Below are positions 14,021 through 28,700 of a stretch of DNA of 64,000 bases, piece after piece. The stretch comes from Deroplatys truncata. Taxonomy: Eukaryota > Arthropoda > Insecta > Mantodea > Mantidae. The position numbers and the translations under genes were made by a program. The DNA is taken from the NCBI GenBank assembly GCA_030765065.1, contig CM060983.1:230349528-230413527 (forward strand). The letters run 5' to 3'. How positions within the stretch are numbered: position 1 is the stretch's first letter; each line of letters begins with the position of its first letter. Below the pieces are notes generated by a model. It was not told the DNA's origin. It worked only from the letters and a program-made list of their open reading frames with translations, and made no database searches.

Positions 14021-15100
14021 TGCTCATATATATGTGGTGTATCGCATTAAATATATTATAGCAATACTTACTTATTCATATATATGTGGTGTATCACAGG
14101 GAGTATATTATATCAATACTTACTTGCTCATATACATGTTGTGTATTACATTGAGTATATTATATCAACACTCACTTGCTCATATTATGAGGTGTATCAC
14201 AGGGAGTATATTATATCAGTGCTTGCATGCTCATATACATGTGGTGTATCACATTGAGTGTATTATATCAATGCTTACTTGCTCATATACATGTGTATCA
14301 CATTGAGTATATAATATCAATACTTTCTTGCTCATATACATGTGTATCACATTGAGTATACTATATCAATACTTACTTGCTCATATACATGTGGTGTATC
14401 ACATTGAGTATATTATATCAATACTTACTTGCTCATATACATGTGGTGTATCACATTGAGTATATTATATCAATACTTACTTGCTCATATACATGTGGTG
14501 TATCACATTGAGTATATTATATCAATACTTACTTGCTCACATACATGTGGTGTATCACATTGAGTATATTATATCAATACTTGCTCATATACATGTGTAT
14601 CACATTGAGTATATTATATCAATACTTACTTGCTCATATACATGTGTATCACATTGAGTATATTATATCAATACTTACTTGCTCATATACATGTGGTGTA
14701 TCACATTGAGTATATTATATCAATACTTACTTGCTCATATACATGTGGTGTATCACATTGAGTATATTATATCAATACTTACTTGCTCATATACATGTGG
14801 TGTATCACATTGAGTGTATTATTTCAATGCTTACTTGCTCATATACATGTGGTGTATCACATTGAGTATATTATATCAATACTTACTTGCTCATATACAT
14901 GTGTATCACATTGAGTATATTATATCAATACTCATTTGCTCATATACATGTGGTGTGTCACATTGAGTATATTATATCAATACTCACTTGCTCATATATA
15001 TATATGTGGTGTATCGCATTGACTATATTGTAATAATACTTACTTGCTCATATATATGTGGTGTATTACATTGAGTATATTATATCATTACTCACTTGCT
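14021..15100 (+). repeat. C-type block
   Basis: Switch from 50-bp to 52-bp (ATATATGTGGTG, then ATACATGTGGTG) and 49-bp (ATACATGTGTATCAC) monomers with TACTTAC instead of TACTCAC. Near 14,578 one monomer is shortened: CAATACTTGCTC, missing the usual repeat of ACTT. Includes ACAGGGAG variants at 14,096 and 14,197. Confidence 0.85.
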
Positions 15101-15915
15101 CATATATGTGGTGTATAATTTTGGGTATATTGTATCAATACTCACTTGCTCATATATGTGGTGTATCACTTTGGGTATAATATATCAATACTCACTTGCT
15201 CATATATGTGGTGTATCACTTTGGGTATATTATATCAATACTCACATCTCATATATATGTGGTGTATCACAAGGATTATATTATATCAATACTCACTTGC
15301 TCATATATATGTGGTGTATCACTGTGGGTATATTATATCAATACCCACTTGCTCATATATATGTGTGGTGTATCACATTCAGTATATTATATCAATACTC
15401 ACTTGATCATATATGTGGTGTATCACTTTGGGTATATTATAGCAATACTCACTTGCTCATATATATGTGGTTTATCACTTTGGGTATATAATATCAATAC
15501 TTACTTGCTTATATATATGTGGTGTATGACATTGAGTATATCATATCAATACTCACTTACTCATATACATGTGGTGCATCACATTGAGTATATTCTATCA
15601 ATACTCTCTTGTTTGTATATATGGTATATCACATTGAGTATATTATATCAATACTAACTTGCTCATATATGTGGTGTAATACATTGAGTATATTATATCA
15701 ATACTAACTTGCTCATATACATGTGGTGTATCACATTGAGTATATTATATCAATACTCACTTTCTCATATACAGGTGGTGCATCACATTGAGTATATTAT
15801 ATCAATACTCTCTTGCTTGTATATATGGTATATCACATTGAGTATATTATAGCAATACTAACTTGCTCATATATGTGGTGTATCACATTGAGTATATTAT
15901 ATCAATATTTATTTC
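15101..15915 (+). repeat. D-type block
   Basis: CATATATGTGGTG (50 bp) and CATATATATGTGGTG (52 bp) monomers. Many carry CACTTTGGGTATATT instead of CACATTGAG. Loss of the TGA in this variant keeps reading frames open for 86-153 codons here. Contains TACTAAC variants at about 15,653, 15,713 and 15,857. Confidence 0.85.
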
Positions 15916-17553
15916 CTCATATACATGTGTATCACATTGAGTATATTATATCAATACTTACTTGCTCATATACATTTGGTGTATCACATTGTGTGTATTA
16001 TATCAATACTTACTTGCTCATATACATGTGTATCTCATTGAGTATATTATATCAATACTTACTTGCTCATATACATGTGGTGTATCACATTGAGTATATT
16101 ATATCAATACTTACTTGCTCATATACCTGTGGTGTATCATGTTGAGTATATTATATCAATGCTTACTTGCTCATATACATGTGGTGTATTACGTTGAGTA
16201 TATTATATCAATACTTAATTGCTCATATACATGTGGTGTATCACATTGAGTATATTATATCAAACTTACATGCTCATATACATGTGGTGTATCACATTGA
16301 GTATATTATATCAATGCTTACTTGCTCATATACATGTGGTGTCTCACATTGAGTATATTATATCAATACTTACTTGCTCATATACATGTGGTTTATCACA
16401 TTGAGTATATTATATCAATACTTACTTGCTCATATACATGTGGTGTATCACGTTGAGTATATTATATCAATGCTTACTTGCTCATATACATGTGTATCAC
16501 ATTGAGTATATTATATCAATACTTACTTGCTCATATACATGTGGTGTATCACATTGAGTATATTATATCAATACTTACTTGCTCATATACATGTGGTGTA
16601 TCACATTGAGTATATTATATCAATACTTACTTGCTCATATACATGTGTATCACATTGAGTATACTATATCAATACTTACTTGCTCATATACATGTGGTGT
16701 ATCACATTGAGTATATTATATCAATACTTACTTGCTCATATACAAGTGGTGTATCACATTGAGTGTATTATATCAATGCTTACTTGCTCATATACATGTG
16801 TATCAAATTGAGTATATTATATCAATACTTACTTGCTCATATACATGTGTGTCACATTGAGTATACTATATCAATACTTACTTGCTCATATACATGTGGT
16901 GTATCACATTGAGTATATTATATCAATACTTACTTGCTCATATACATGTGGTGTATCACATTGAGTATATTATATCAATACTTACCTGCTCATATACATG
17001 TGGTGTATCACATTGAGTGTATTATATCAATGCTTACTTGCTCATATACATGTGGTGTATCACATTGAGTATATTATATCAATACTTACTTGCTCATATA
17101 CATGTGGTGTATCACATTGAGTATATTATATCAATACTTACTTGCTCATATACATGTGGTGTATCACATTGAGTATATAATATCAATACTTACTTGCTCA
17201 TATACATGTGTATCACATTGAGTATACTATATCAATACTTACTTGCTCATATACATGTGGTGTATCACATTGAGTATATTATATCAATACTTACTTGCTC
17301 ATATACATGTGGTGTATCACATTGAGTACATTATGTCAATACTTACTTGCTCATATACATGTGGTGTATCACATTGAGTGTATTATATCAATGCTTGCTT
17401 GCTCATATACATGTGGTGTATCACATTGAGTATATTATATCAATACTAACTTGCTCATATACATGTGTATCACATTGAGTATATTATATCAATACTTACT
17501 TGCTCATATACATGTGGTGTATCACATTGAGTATATTATATCAACACTTACTT
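15916..17553 (+). repeat. C-type block ending HOR1 copy 1
   Basis: 52-bp ATACATGTGGTG and 49-bp ATACATGTGTATC monomers, with CAATGCTTAC variants at irregular intervals. Markers shared with later copies are ATACCTGTGG at 16,125, TCAAACTTACATGC at 16,260, ATACAAGTGG at 16,741, TACTTACCTG at 16,979 and TCAACACTTAC at 17,541. Confidence 0.85.
16978..16988 (-). other. Exact 11-base match to U1 snRNA 5' end (donor-like on minus strand)
   Basis: The plus strand reads ATACTTACCTG, identical to the known 5' end of U1 snRNA. The minus strand therefore reads CAGGTAAGTAT, a perfect consensus 5' splice site. Neighbouring C monomers have ATACTTACTTG, one mismatch away. No transcription evidence is available. 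Confidence 0.6.
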
Positions 17554-19629
17554 GCTCATATATATGCTGTATCACATTGAGTATATTATATCAATACTCA
17601 CTTGCTCATATATATGCTGTATCACATTGAGTATATTATATCAATACTCACTTGCTCATATATATGCTGTATCACATTGAGTATATTATATCAATACTCA
17701 CTTGCTCATATATATGCTGTATCACATTGAGTATATTATATCAATACTCACTTGCTCATATATATGCTGTATCACATTGAGTATATTATATCAATACTCA
17801 CTTGCCCATATATATGGTGTATCACATTGAGTATATTATATGAACACTCACTTGCTCATATATATGCAGTATCACATTGAGTATATTATATGAACACTCA
17901 CTTGCTCATATATATGCTGTATCACATTGAGTATATTATATCAATACTCACTTGCTCATATATATGCTGTATCACATTGAGTATATTATATCAATACTCA
18001 CTTGCTCATATATATGCTGTATCACATTGAGTATATTATATCAATACTCACTTGCTCATATATATGCTGTATCACATTGAGTATATTATATCAATACTCA
18101 CTTGCCCATATATATATGGTGTATCACATTGAGTATATTATATGAACACTCACTTGCTCATATATATGCTGTATCACATTGAGTATATTATATCAATACT
18201 CACTTGCTCATATATATGCTGTATCACATTGAGTATATTATATCAATACTCACTTGCTCATATATATGCTGTATCACATTGAGTATATTATATCAATACT
18301 CACATGCTCATATATATGCTGTATCACATTGAGTATATTATATCAATACTCACTTGCTCATATATATGCTGTATCACATTGAGTATATTATATCAATACT
18401 CACTTGCCCATATATATGGTGTATCACATTGAGTATATTATATGAACACTCACTTGCTCATATATATGCAGTATCACATTGAGTATATTATATGAACACT
18501 CACTTGCTCATATATATGGTGTATCTCATTGAGTATATTATATCAATACTCACTTGCTCATATATATGGTGTATCTCATTGAGTATATTATATCAATACT
18601 CCTTTGCTCATATATATGGTGTATCTCATTGAGTATACTATATCAATACTCACTTGCTCATATATACGCTGTATCACATTGAGTATACTATATCAATACT
18701 CACTTGCTCATATATATGGTGTATCACATTGAGTATATTATATCAATACTCACTTGCCATATATATGTGGTGTATCTCATTGAGTATACTACATTAATAC
18801 TCACTTGCCCATATATATGCTGTATCTCATTGAGTATACTATATCAATACTCACTTGCTCATATATATGCTGTATCACATTGAGTATATTATATCAATAC
18901 TCACTTGCTCATATATATTCTGTATCACATTGGGTATATTATATCAATACTCACTTGCTCATATATATGCTGTATCACATTGAGTATATTATATCAATAC
19001 TCACTTGCTCATATATATGCTGTATCACATTGAGTATATTATATCAATACTCACTTGCTCATATATATGCTGTATCACATTGAGTATATTATATCAATAC
19101 TCACTTGCTCATATATATGCTGTATCACATTGAGTATATTATATCAATACTCACTTGCTCATATATATGCTGTATCACATTGAGTATATTATATCAATAC
19201 TCACTTGCTCATATATATGCTGTATCACATTGAGTATATTATATCAATAATCACTTGCTCATATATATATGCTGTATCACATTGAGTATATTATATCAAT
19301 ACTCACTTGCTCATATATATGCTGTATCACATTGAGTATGTTATATCAATACTCACTTGCTCATATATATGCTGTATCACATTGAGTATATTATATCAAT
19401 ACTCACTTGCTCATATATATGCTGTATCACATTGAGTATATTATATCAATACTCACTTGCTCATATATATGCTGTATCACATTGAGTATATTATATCAAT
19501 GCTCACTTGCCCATATATATGGTGTATCACATTGAGTAGATTATATGAACACTCACTTGCTCATATATATGCAGTATCACATTGAGTATATTATATGAAC
19601 ACTCACTTGCTCATATATATGCTGTATCA

Positions 19630-21620
19630 CATTGAGTATATTATATCAATACTCACTTGCTCATATATATGCTGTATCACATTGAGTATATTATATCAAT
19701 ACTCACTTGCTCATATATATGCTGTATCACATTGAGTATATTATATCAATACTCACTTGCTCATATATATGCTGTATCACATTGAGTATATTATATCAAT
19801 ACTCACTTGCCCATATATATGGTGTATCACATTGAGTATATTATATGAACACTCACTTGCTCATATATATGCAGTATCACATTGAGTATATTATATGAAC
19901 ACTCACTTGCTCATATATATGGTGTATCACATTGAGTATATTATATCAATACTCACTTGCTCATATATATGGTGTATCTCATTGAGTATATTATATCAAT
20001 ACTCACTTGCTCATATATATGGTGTATCTCATTGAGTATACTATATCAATACTCACTTGCTCATATATATGCTGTATCACATTGAGTATACTATATCAAT
20101 ACTCACTTGCTCATATATATGGTGTATCACATTGAGTATATTATATCAATACTCACTTGCCATATATATATGGTGTATCTCATTGAGTATACTACATTAA
20201 TACTCACTTGCCCATATATATGCTGTATCTCATTGAGTATACTATATCAATACTCACTTGCTCATATATATGCTGTATCACATTGAGTATATTATATCAA
20301 TACTCACTTGCTCATATATATGCTGTATCACATTGGGTATATTATATCAATACTCACTTGCTCATATATATGCTGTATCACATTGAGTATATTATATCAA
20401 TACTCACTTGCTCATATATATGCTGTATCACATTGACTATATTATATCAATACTCACTTGCTCATATATATGCTGTATCACATTGAGTATATTATATCAA
20501 TACTCACTTGCTCATATATATGCTGTATCACATTGAGTATATTATATCAATACTCACTTGCTCATATATATGCTGTATCACATTGAGTATATTATATCAA
20601 TACTCACTTGCTCATATATATGCTGTATCACATTGAGTATATTATATCAATACTCACTTGCTCATATATATGCTGTATCACATTGAGTATATTATATCAA
20701 TACTCACTTGCTCATATATATGCTGTATCACATTGAGTATATTATATCAATACTCACTTGCTCATATATATGCTGTATCACATTGAGTATATTATATCAA
20801 TACTCACTTGCCCATATATATGGTGTATCACATTGAGTATATTATATGAACACTCACTTGCTCATATATATGCAGTATCACATTGAGTATATTATATGAA
20901 CACTCACTTGCTCATATATATGCTGTATCACATTGAGTATATTATATCAATACTCACTTGCTCATATATATGCTGTATCACATTGAGTATATTATATCAA
21001 TACTCACTTGCTCATATATATGCTGTATCACATTGAGTATATTATATCAATACTCACTTGCTCATATATATGCTGTATCACATTGAGTATATTATATCAA
21101 TACTCACTTGACCATATATATGGTGTATCACATTGAGTATATTATATGAACACTCACTTGCTCATATATATGCAGTATCACATTGAGTATATTATATGAA
21201 CACTCACTTGCTCATATATATGGTGTATCTCATTGAGTATATTATATCAATACTCACTTGCTCATATATATGGTGTATCTCATTGAGTATATTATATCAA
21301 TACTCACTTGCTCATATATATGGTGTATCTCATTGAGTATACTATATCAATACTCACTTGCTCATATATATGCTGTATCACATTGAGTATACTATATCAA
21401 TACTCACTTGCTCATATATATGGTGTATCATATTGAGTATATTATATCAATACTCACTTGCCATATATATATGGTGTATCTCATTGAGTATACTACATTA
21501 ATACTCACTTGCTCATATATATGCTGTATCACATTGAGTATATTATATCAATACTCACTTGCTCATATATATGCTGTATCACATTGAGTATATTATATCA
21601 ATACTCACTTGCTCATATAT
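19630..21620 (+). repeat. 42-monomer tandem duplication, copy a (~2.1-kb period)
   Basis: Offset 2,103 to copy b. GCCATATATATATGG landmarks at 20,159 and 21,460 recur at 22,262 and 23,563, and the CACATTGGG and CATTGACTAT variants recur with them. The period equals 42 x 50 + 3, consistent with 42 monomers including three one-base-longer ones. Edges are approximate because flanking A-type monomers are nearly identical. Confidence 0.82.
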
Positions 21621-21732
21621 ATGGTGTATCACATTGAGTATATTATATCAATACTCACTTGCCATATATATATGGTGTATCTCATTGAGTATACTACATT
21701 AATACTCACTTGCCCATATATATGCTGTATCT

Positions 21733-23723
21733 CATTGAGTATACTATATCAATACTCACTTGCTCATATATATGCTGTATCACATTGAGTATATTATATC
21801 AATACTCACTTGCTCATATATATGCTGTATCACATTGAGTATATTATATCAATACTCACTTGCTCATATATATGCTGTATCACATTGAGTATATTATATC
21901 AATACTCACTTGCCCATATATATGGTGTATCACATTGAGTATATTATATGAACACTCACTTGCTCATATATATGCAGTATCACATTGAGTATATTATATG
22001 AACACTCACTTGCTCATATATATGGTGTATCACATTGAGTATATTATATCAATACTCACTTGCTCATATATATGGTGTATCTCATTGAGTATATTATATC
22101 AATACTCACTTGCTCATATATATGGTGTATCTCATTGAGTATACTATATCAATACTCACTTGCTCATATATATGCTGTATCACATTGAGTATACTATATC
22201 AATACTCACTTGCTCATATATATGGTGTATCACATTGAGTATATTATATCAATACTCACTTGCCATATATATATGGTGTATCTCATTGAGTATACTACAT
22301 TAATACTCACTTGCCCATATATATGCTGTATCTCATTGAGTATACTATATCAATACTCACTTGCTCATATATATGCTGTATCACATTGAGTATATTATAT
22401 CAATACTCACTTGCTCATATATATGCTGTATCACATTGGGTATATTATATCAATACTCACTTGCTCATATATATGCTGTATCACATTGAGTATATTATAT
22501 CAATACTCACTTGCTCATATATATGCTGTATCACATTGACTATATTATATCAATACTCACTTGCTCATATATATGCTGTATCACATTGAGTATATTATAT
22601 CAATACTCACTTGCTCATATATATGCTGTATCACATTGAGTATATTATATCAATACTCACTTGCTCATATATATGCTGTATCACATTGAGTATATTATAT
22701 CAATACTCACTTGCTCATATATATGCTGTATCACATTGAGTATATTATATCAATACTCACTTGCTCATATATATGCTGTATCACATTGAGTATATTATAT
22801 CAATACTCACTTGCTCATATATATGCTGTATCACATTGAGTATATTATATCAATACTCACTTGCTCATATATATGCTGTATCACATTGAGTATATTATAT
22901 CAATACTCACTTGCCCATATATATGGTGTATCACATTGAGTATATTATATGAACACTCACTTGCTCATATATATGCAGTATCACATTGAGTATATTATAT
23001 GAACACTCACTTGCTCATATATATGCTGTATCACATTGAGTATATTATATCAATACTCACTTGCTCATATATATGCTGTATCACATTGAGTATATTATAT
23101 CAATACTCACTTGCTCATATATATGCTGTATCACATTGAGTATATTATATCAATACTCACTTGCTCATATATATGCTGTATCACATTGAGTATATTATAT
23201 CAATACTCACTTGACCATATATATGGTGTATCACATTGAGTATATTATATGAACACTCACTTGCTCATATATATGCAGTATCACATTGAGTATATTATAT
23301 GAACACTCACTTGCTCATATATATGGTGTATCTCATTGAGTATATTATATCAATACTCACTTGCTCATATATATGGTGTATCTCATTGAGTATATTATAT
23401 CAATACTCACTTGCTCATATATATGGTGTATCTCATTGAGTATACTATATCAATACTCACTTGCTCATATATATGCTGTATCACATTGAGTATACTATAT
23501 CAATACTCACTTGCTCATATATATGGTGTATCATATTGAGTATATTATATCAATACTCACTTGCCATATATATATGGTGTATCTCATTGAGTATACTACA
23601 TTAATACTCACTTGCTCATATATATGCTGTATCACATTGAGTATATTATATCAATACTCACTTGCTCATATATATGCTGTATCACATTGAGTATATTATA
23701 TCAATACTCACTTGCTCATATAT
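21733..23723 (+). repeat. 42-monomer tandem duplication, copy b
   Basis: Second copy at offset 2,103. It carries the same TGACCATATATATGG variant (23,213 against 21,110) and the same CATATTGAG variant (23,532 against 21,429). It stops matching near 23,724, where copy a has GGTG and copy b continues with CTG monomers. Unique to HOR1 copy 2. Confidence 0.8.
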
Positions 23724-25716
23724 ATGCTGTATCACATTGAGTATATTATATCAATACTCACTTGCTCATATATATGCTGTATCACATTGAGTATATTATA
23801 TCAATACTCACTTGCTCATATATATGCTGTATCACATTGAGTATATTATATCAATACTCACTTGCTCATATATATGCTGTATCACATTGAGTATATTATA
23901 TCCATACTCACTTGCTCATATATATGCTGTATCACATTGAGTATATTATATCAATACTCACTTGCTCATATATATGCTGTATCACATTGAGTATATTATA
24001 TCAATACTCACCTTTGCTCATATATATGCTGTATCACATTGAGTATATTATATCAATACTCACTTGCTCATATATATGCTGTATCACATTGAGTATCTTA
24101 TATCAATACTCACTTGCCCATATATATGGTGTATCACATTGAGTATATTATATGAACACTCACTTGCTCATATATATGCAGTATCACATTGAGTATATTA
24201 TATGAACACTCACTTGCTCATATATATGCTGTATCACATTGAGTATATTATATCAATACTCACTTGCTCATATATATGCTGTATCACATTGAGTATATTA
24301 TATCAATACTCACTTGCCTATATATATGCTGTATCACATTGAGTATATTATATCAATACTCACTTGCTCATATATATGCTGTATCACATTGAGTATATTA
24401 TATCAATACTCACTTGCCCATATATATGGTGTATCACATTGAGTATATTATATGAACACTCACTTGCTCATATATATGCAGTATCACATTGAGTATATTA
24501 TATGAACACTCACTTGCTCATATATATGGTGTATCTCATTGAGTATATTATATCAATACTCACTTGCTCATATATATGGTGTATCTCATTGAGTATATTA
24601 TATCAATACTCACTTGCTCATATATATGGTGTATCTCATTGAGTATACTATATCAATACTCACTTGCTCATATATATGCTGTATCACATTGAGTATACTA
24701 TATCAATTCTCACTTGCTCATATATATGGTGTATCACATTGAGTATATTATATCAATACTCACTTGCCATATATATATGGTGTATCTCATTGAGTATACT
24801 ACATTAATACTCACTTGCCCATATATATGCTGTATCTCATTGAGTATACTATATCAATACTCACTTGCTCATATATATGCTGTATCACATTGAGTATATT
24901 ATATCAATACTCACTTGCTCATATATATGCTGTATCACATTGAGTATATTATATCAATACTCACTTGCTCATATATATGCTGTATCACATTGAGTATATT
25001 ATATCAATACTCACTTGCTCATATATATGCTGTGTCACATTGAGTATATTATATCAATACTCACTTGCTCATATATATGCTGTATCACATTTAGTATATT
25101 ATATCAATACTCACTTGCTCATATATATGCTGTATCACATTGAGTATATTATATCAATACTCACTTGCTCATATATATGCTGTATAACATAGAGTATATT
25201 ATATCAATACTCACTTGCTCATATATATGCTGTATCACATTGAGTATATTATATCAATACTCACTTGCTCATATATATGTTGTATCACATTGAGTATATT
25301 ATATCAATACTCACTTGCTCATATATATGCTGTATCACATTGAGTATATTATATCAATACTCACTTGCCCATATATATGGTGTATCACATTGAGTATATT
25401 ATATGAACACTCACTTGCTCATATATATGCAGTATCACATTGAGTATATTATATGAACACTCACTTGCTCATATATATGGTGTATCTCATTGAGTATATT
25501 ATATCAATACTCACTTGCTCATATATATGGTGTATCTCATTGAGTATATTATATCAATACTCACTTGCTCATATATATGGTGTATCTCATTGAGTATACT
25601 ATATCAATACTCACTTGCTCATATATATGCTGTATCACATTGAGTATACTATATCAATACTCACTTGCTCATATATATGGTGTATCACATTGAGTATATT
25701 ATATCAATACTCACTT

Positions 25717-28700
25717 GCCATATATATATATGGTGTATCTCATTGAGTATACTACATTAATACTCACTTGCCCATATATATGCTGTATCTCATTGAGTAT
25801 ACTATATCAATACTCACTTGCCCATATATATGGTGTATCTCATTGAGTATACTACATTAATACTCACTTGCCCATATATATGGTGTATCACATTGAGTAT
25901 ACAATATCAATACTCACTTGCCCATATATATGGTGTATCTCATTGAGTATACAATATCAATACTAACTTGCCCATATATATGGTGTATCTCATTGAGTAT
26001 ACAATATCAATACTCACTTGCCCATATATAAGGTGTATCTCATTGAGTATACAATATCAATACTCACTTGCCCCTATATATGCTGTATCTCATTGAGTAT
26101 ACAATATCAATACTCACTTGCCCATATATATGGTGTATCTCATTGAGTATACTACATTAATACTCACTTGCCCATATATATGGTGTATCACATTGAGTAT
26201 ACTACATTAATACTCACTTGCTCATATATATGGTGTATCACATTGAAAATGTTATATCAATACTCACTTGTTCATATATATGGTGTATCACATTGAGTAT
26301 ACTACATCAATACTCACTTGCCCATATATATGGTGTATCACATTGAGTATGTTATATCAATACACACTTGCTCATATATATGGTGTATCTCATTGAGTAT
26401 ACTACATTAATACTCACTTGCCCATATATATGGTGTATCTTATTGAGTATACTACATCAATACTCACTTGCCCATATATATGGTGTATCTCATTGAGTAT
26501 ACTATATCAATACTCACTTGCCCATATATATGGTGTATCACATTGAGTATACTACATTAATACTCACTTGCTCATATATATGGTGTATCACATTGAAAAT
26601 GTTATGTCAATACTCACTTGCTCATATATATGGTGTATCACATTGAGTATACTACATCAATACTCACTTGCCCATATATATGGAGTATCACATTGAGTAT
26701 GTTATATCAATACTCACTTGCTCTTATATATGGTGTATCTCATTGAGTATACTACACCAATACTCACTTGCTCATATATATGGTGTATCTCATTCAGTAT
26801 ACTATATCAATACTCACTTGCTCATATATATGGTGTATCTCATTGAGTATGTTATATCAATACTCACTTGCCCATATATATGGTGTATCTCATTGAGTAT
26901 ACTATATCAATACTCACTTGCCCATATATATGGTGTATCACATTGAGTATGTTATATCAATACTCACTTGCTCATATATATGGTGTATCTCATTGAGTAT
27001 ACTACATCAATACTCACTTGCCCATATATATGGTGTATCTCATTGAGTATACTATATCAATACTCACTTGCTCATATATATGGTGTATCTCATTGAGTAT
27101 ACAATATCAATACTCACTTGCCCATATATATGGTGTATCTCATTGAGTATACAATATCAATACTCACTTGCCCATATATGCTGTATCTCATTGAGTATAC
27201 AATATCAATACTCACTTGCCCATATATATGGTGTATCTCATTGAGTATACTACATTAATACTCACTTGCCCATATATATGGCGTATCTCATTGAGTATAC
27301 TACATTAATACTTACTTGCCCATATATATGGTGTATCTCATTGAGTATACTACATTAATACTCACTTGCTCATATATATGGTGTATCACATTGAGTATAC
27401 TACATTAATACTCACTTGCCCATATATATGTTGTATCACATTGAGTATATTATATCAATACTCACTTGCCCATATATATGGTGTCTCTCATTGAGTATAC
27501 TACATTAATACTCACTTGCCCATATATATGGTGTATCACATTGAGTATATTATATCAATACTCACTTGCCCATATATATGGTGTATCACATTGCGTATAT
27601 TATATCAATACTCACTTGCCCATATATATGGTGTATCACATTGAGTATACAATATCAATACTCACTTGCCCATATATATGGTGTATCTCATTGAGTATAC
27701 TACATCAATACTCACTTGCCCATATATATGGTGTATCAGATTGAGTATATTATATCAATACTCACTTGCCCATATATATGCTGTATCTCATTGAGTATAC
27801 AATATCAATACTCACTTGCCCATATATATGGTGTATCTCATTGAGTATACTACATTAATACTCACTTGCCCATATATATGGTGTATCACATTGAGTATAC
27901 TACATCAATACTCACTTGCCCATATATATGGTGTATCTCATTGAGTATACTATATCAATACTCACTTGCCCATATATATGGTGTATCACATTGAGTATAC
28001 TACATTAATACTCACTTGCTCATATATATGGTGTATCACATTGAAAATGTTATATCAATACTCACTTACTCATATATATGGTGTATCACATTGAGTATAC
28101 TACATCAATACTCACTTGCCCATATATATGGTGTATCACATTGAGTATGTTATATCAATACTCACTTGCTCATATATATGGTGTATCTCATTGAGTATAC
28201 TACACCAATACTCACTTGCTCATATATATGGTGTATCTCATTGAGTATACTATATCAATACTCACTTGCTCCTATATATGGTGTATCTCATTGAGTATGT
28301 TATATCAATACTCACTTGCCCATATATATGGTGTATCTCATTGAGTATACTATATCAATACTCACTTGCCCATATATATGGTGTATCACATTGAGTATGT
28401 TATATCAATACTCAATTGCTCATATATATGGTGTATCTCATTGAGTATACTACATCAATACTCACTTGCCCATATATATGGTGTATCACATTGAGTATGT
28501 TATATCAATACTCACTTGCCCATATATATGGTGTATCACATTGAGTATACTATATCAATACTCACTTGCCCATATATATGGTGTATCACATTGAGTATAC
28601 TACATCAATACTCACTTGCTCATATATATGGTGTATCACATTGAGTATATTATATCAATACTCACTTGCTCATATATATGGTGTATCACATTGAGTATAT

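Larger units (their letters stand above)
1..17553 (+). repeat. HOR1 copy 1 (left end outside window)
   Basis: First copy of a ~18-kb higher-order repeat with family order A, B, A, B, C, D, C. Window base 1 aligns with 18,915 in copy 2: both sit at an ATATTCTG variant followed by CACATTGGG, and an expanded ATATATATG at about 347-356 matches 19,261-19,270. The offset is 18,914 at the left, 17,918 near 6,900, 17,818 around 8,200-11,100, 17,918 at 11,700-13,400, 17,942 at 14,034, 17,893 at 15,096-16,750 and 17,993 at 17,541. Most of these steps are whole-monomer gains or losses. The copy ends at an abrupt switch from C-type to A-type monomers near 17,553. Confidence 0.85.
17554..25716 (+). repeat. 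A-type block, expanded (8.2 kb)
   Basis: CTCATATATATGCTGTATCAC monomers with the same modular interruptions as 1-3,346. GCC-AT landmarks fall at 18,756, 20,159, 21,460, 21,661, 22,262, 23,563, 24,766 and 25,717. Spacings are 1,403, 1,301, 201, 601, 1,301, 1,203 and 951 bp, each a multiple of 50 plus a few bases. The block is longer than its counterpart in copy 1, partly through the 2,103-bp duplication. Confidence 0.85.

Noticed and set aside
15653-15660. TACTAAC branch-point-like motif on the plus strand
   Set aside because: A single-base variant of TACTCAC or TACTTAC scattered in several monomers (also 3,691 and 8,143), with no polypyrimidine tract or acceptor following. No support for an intron.
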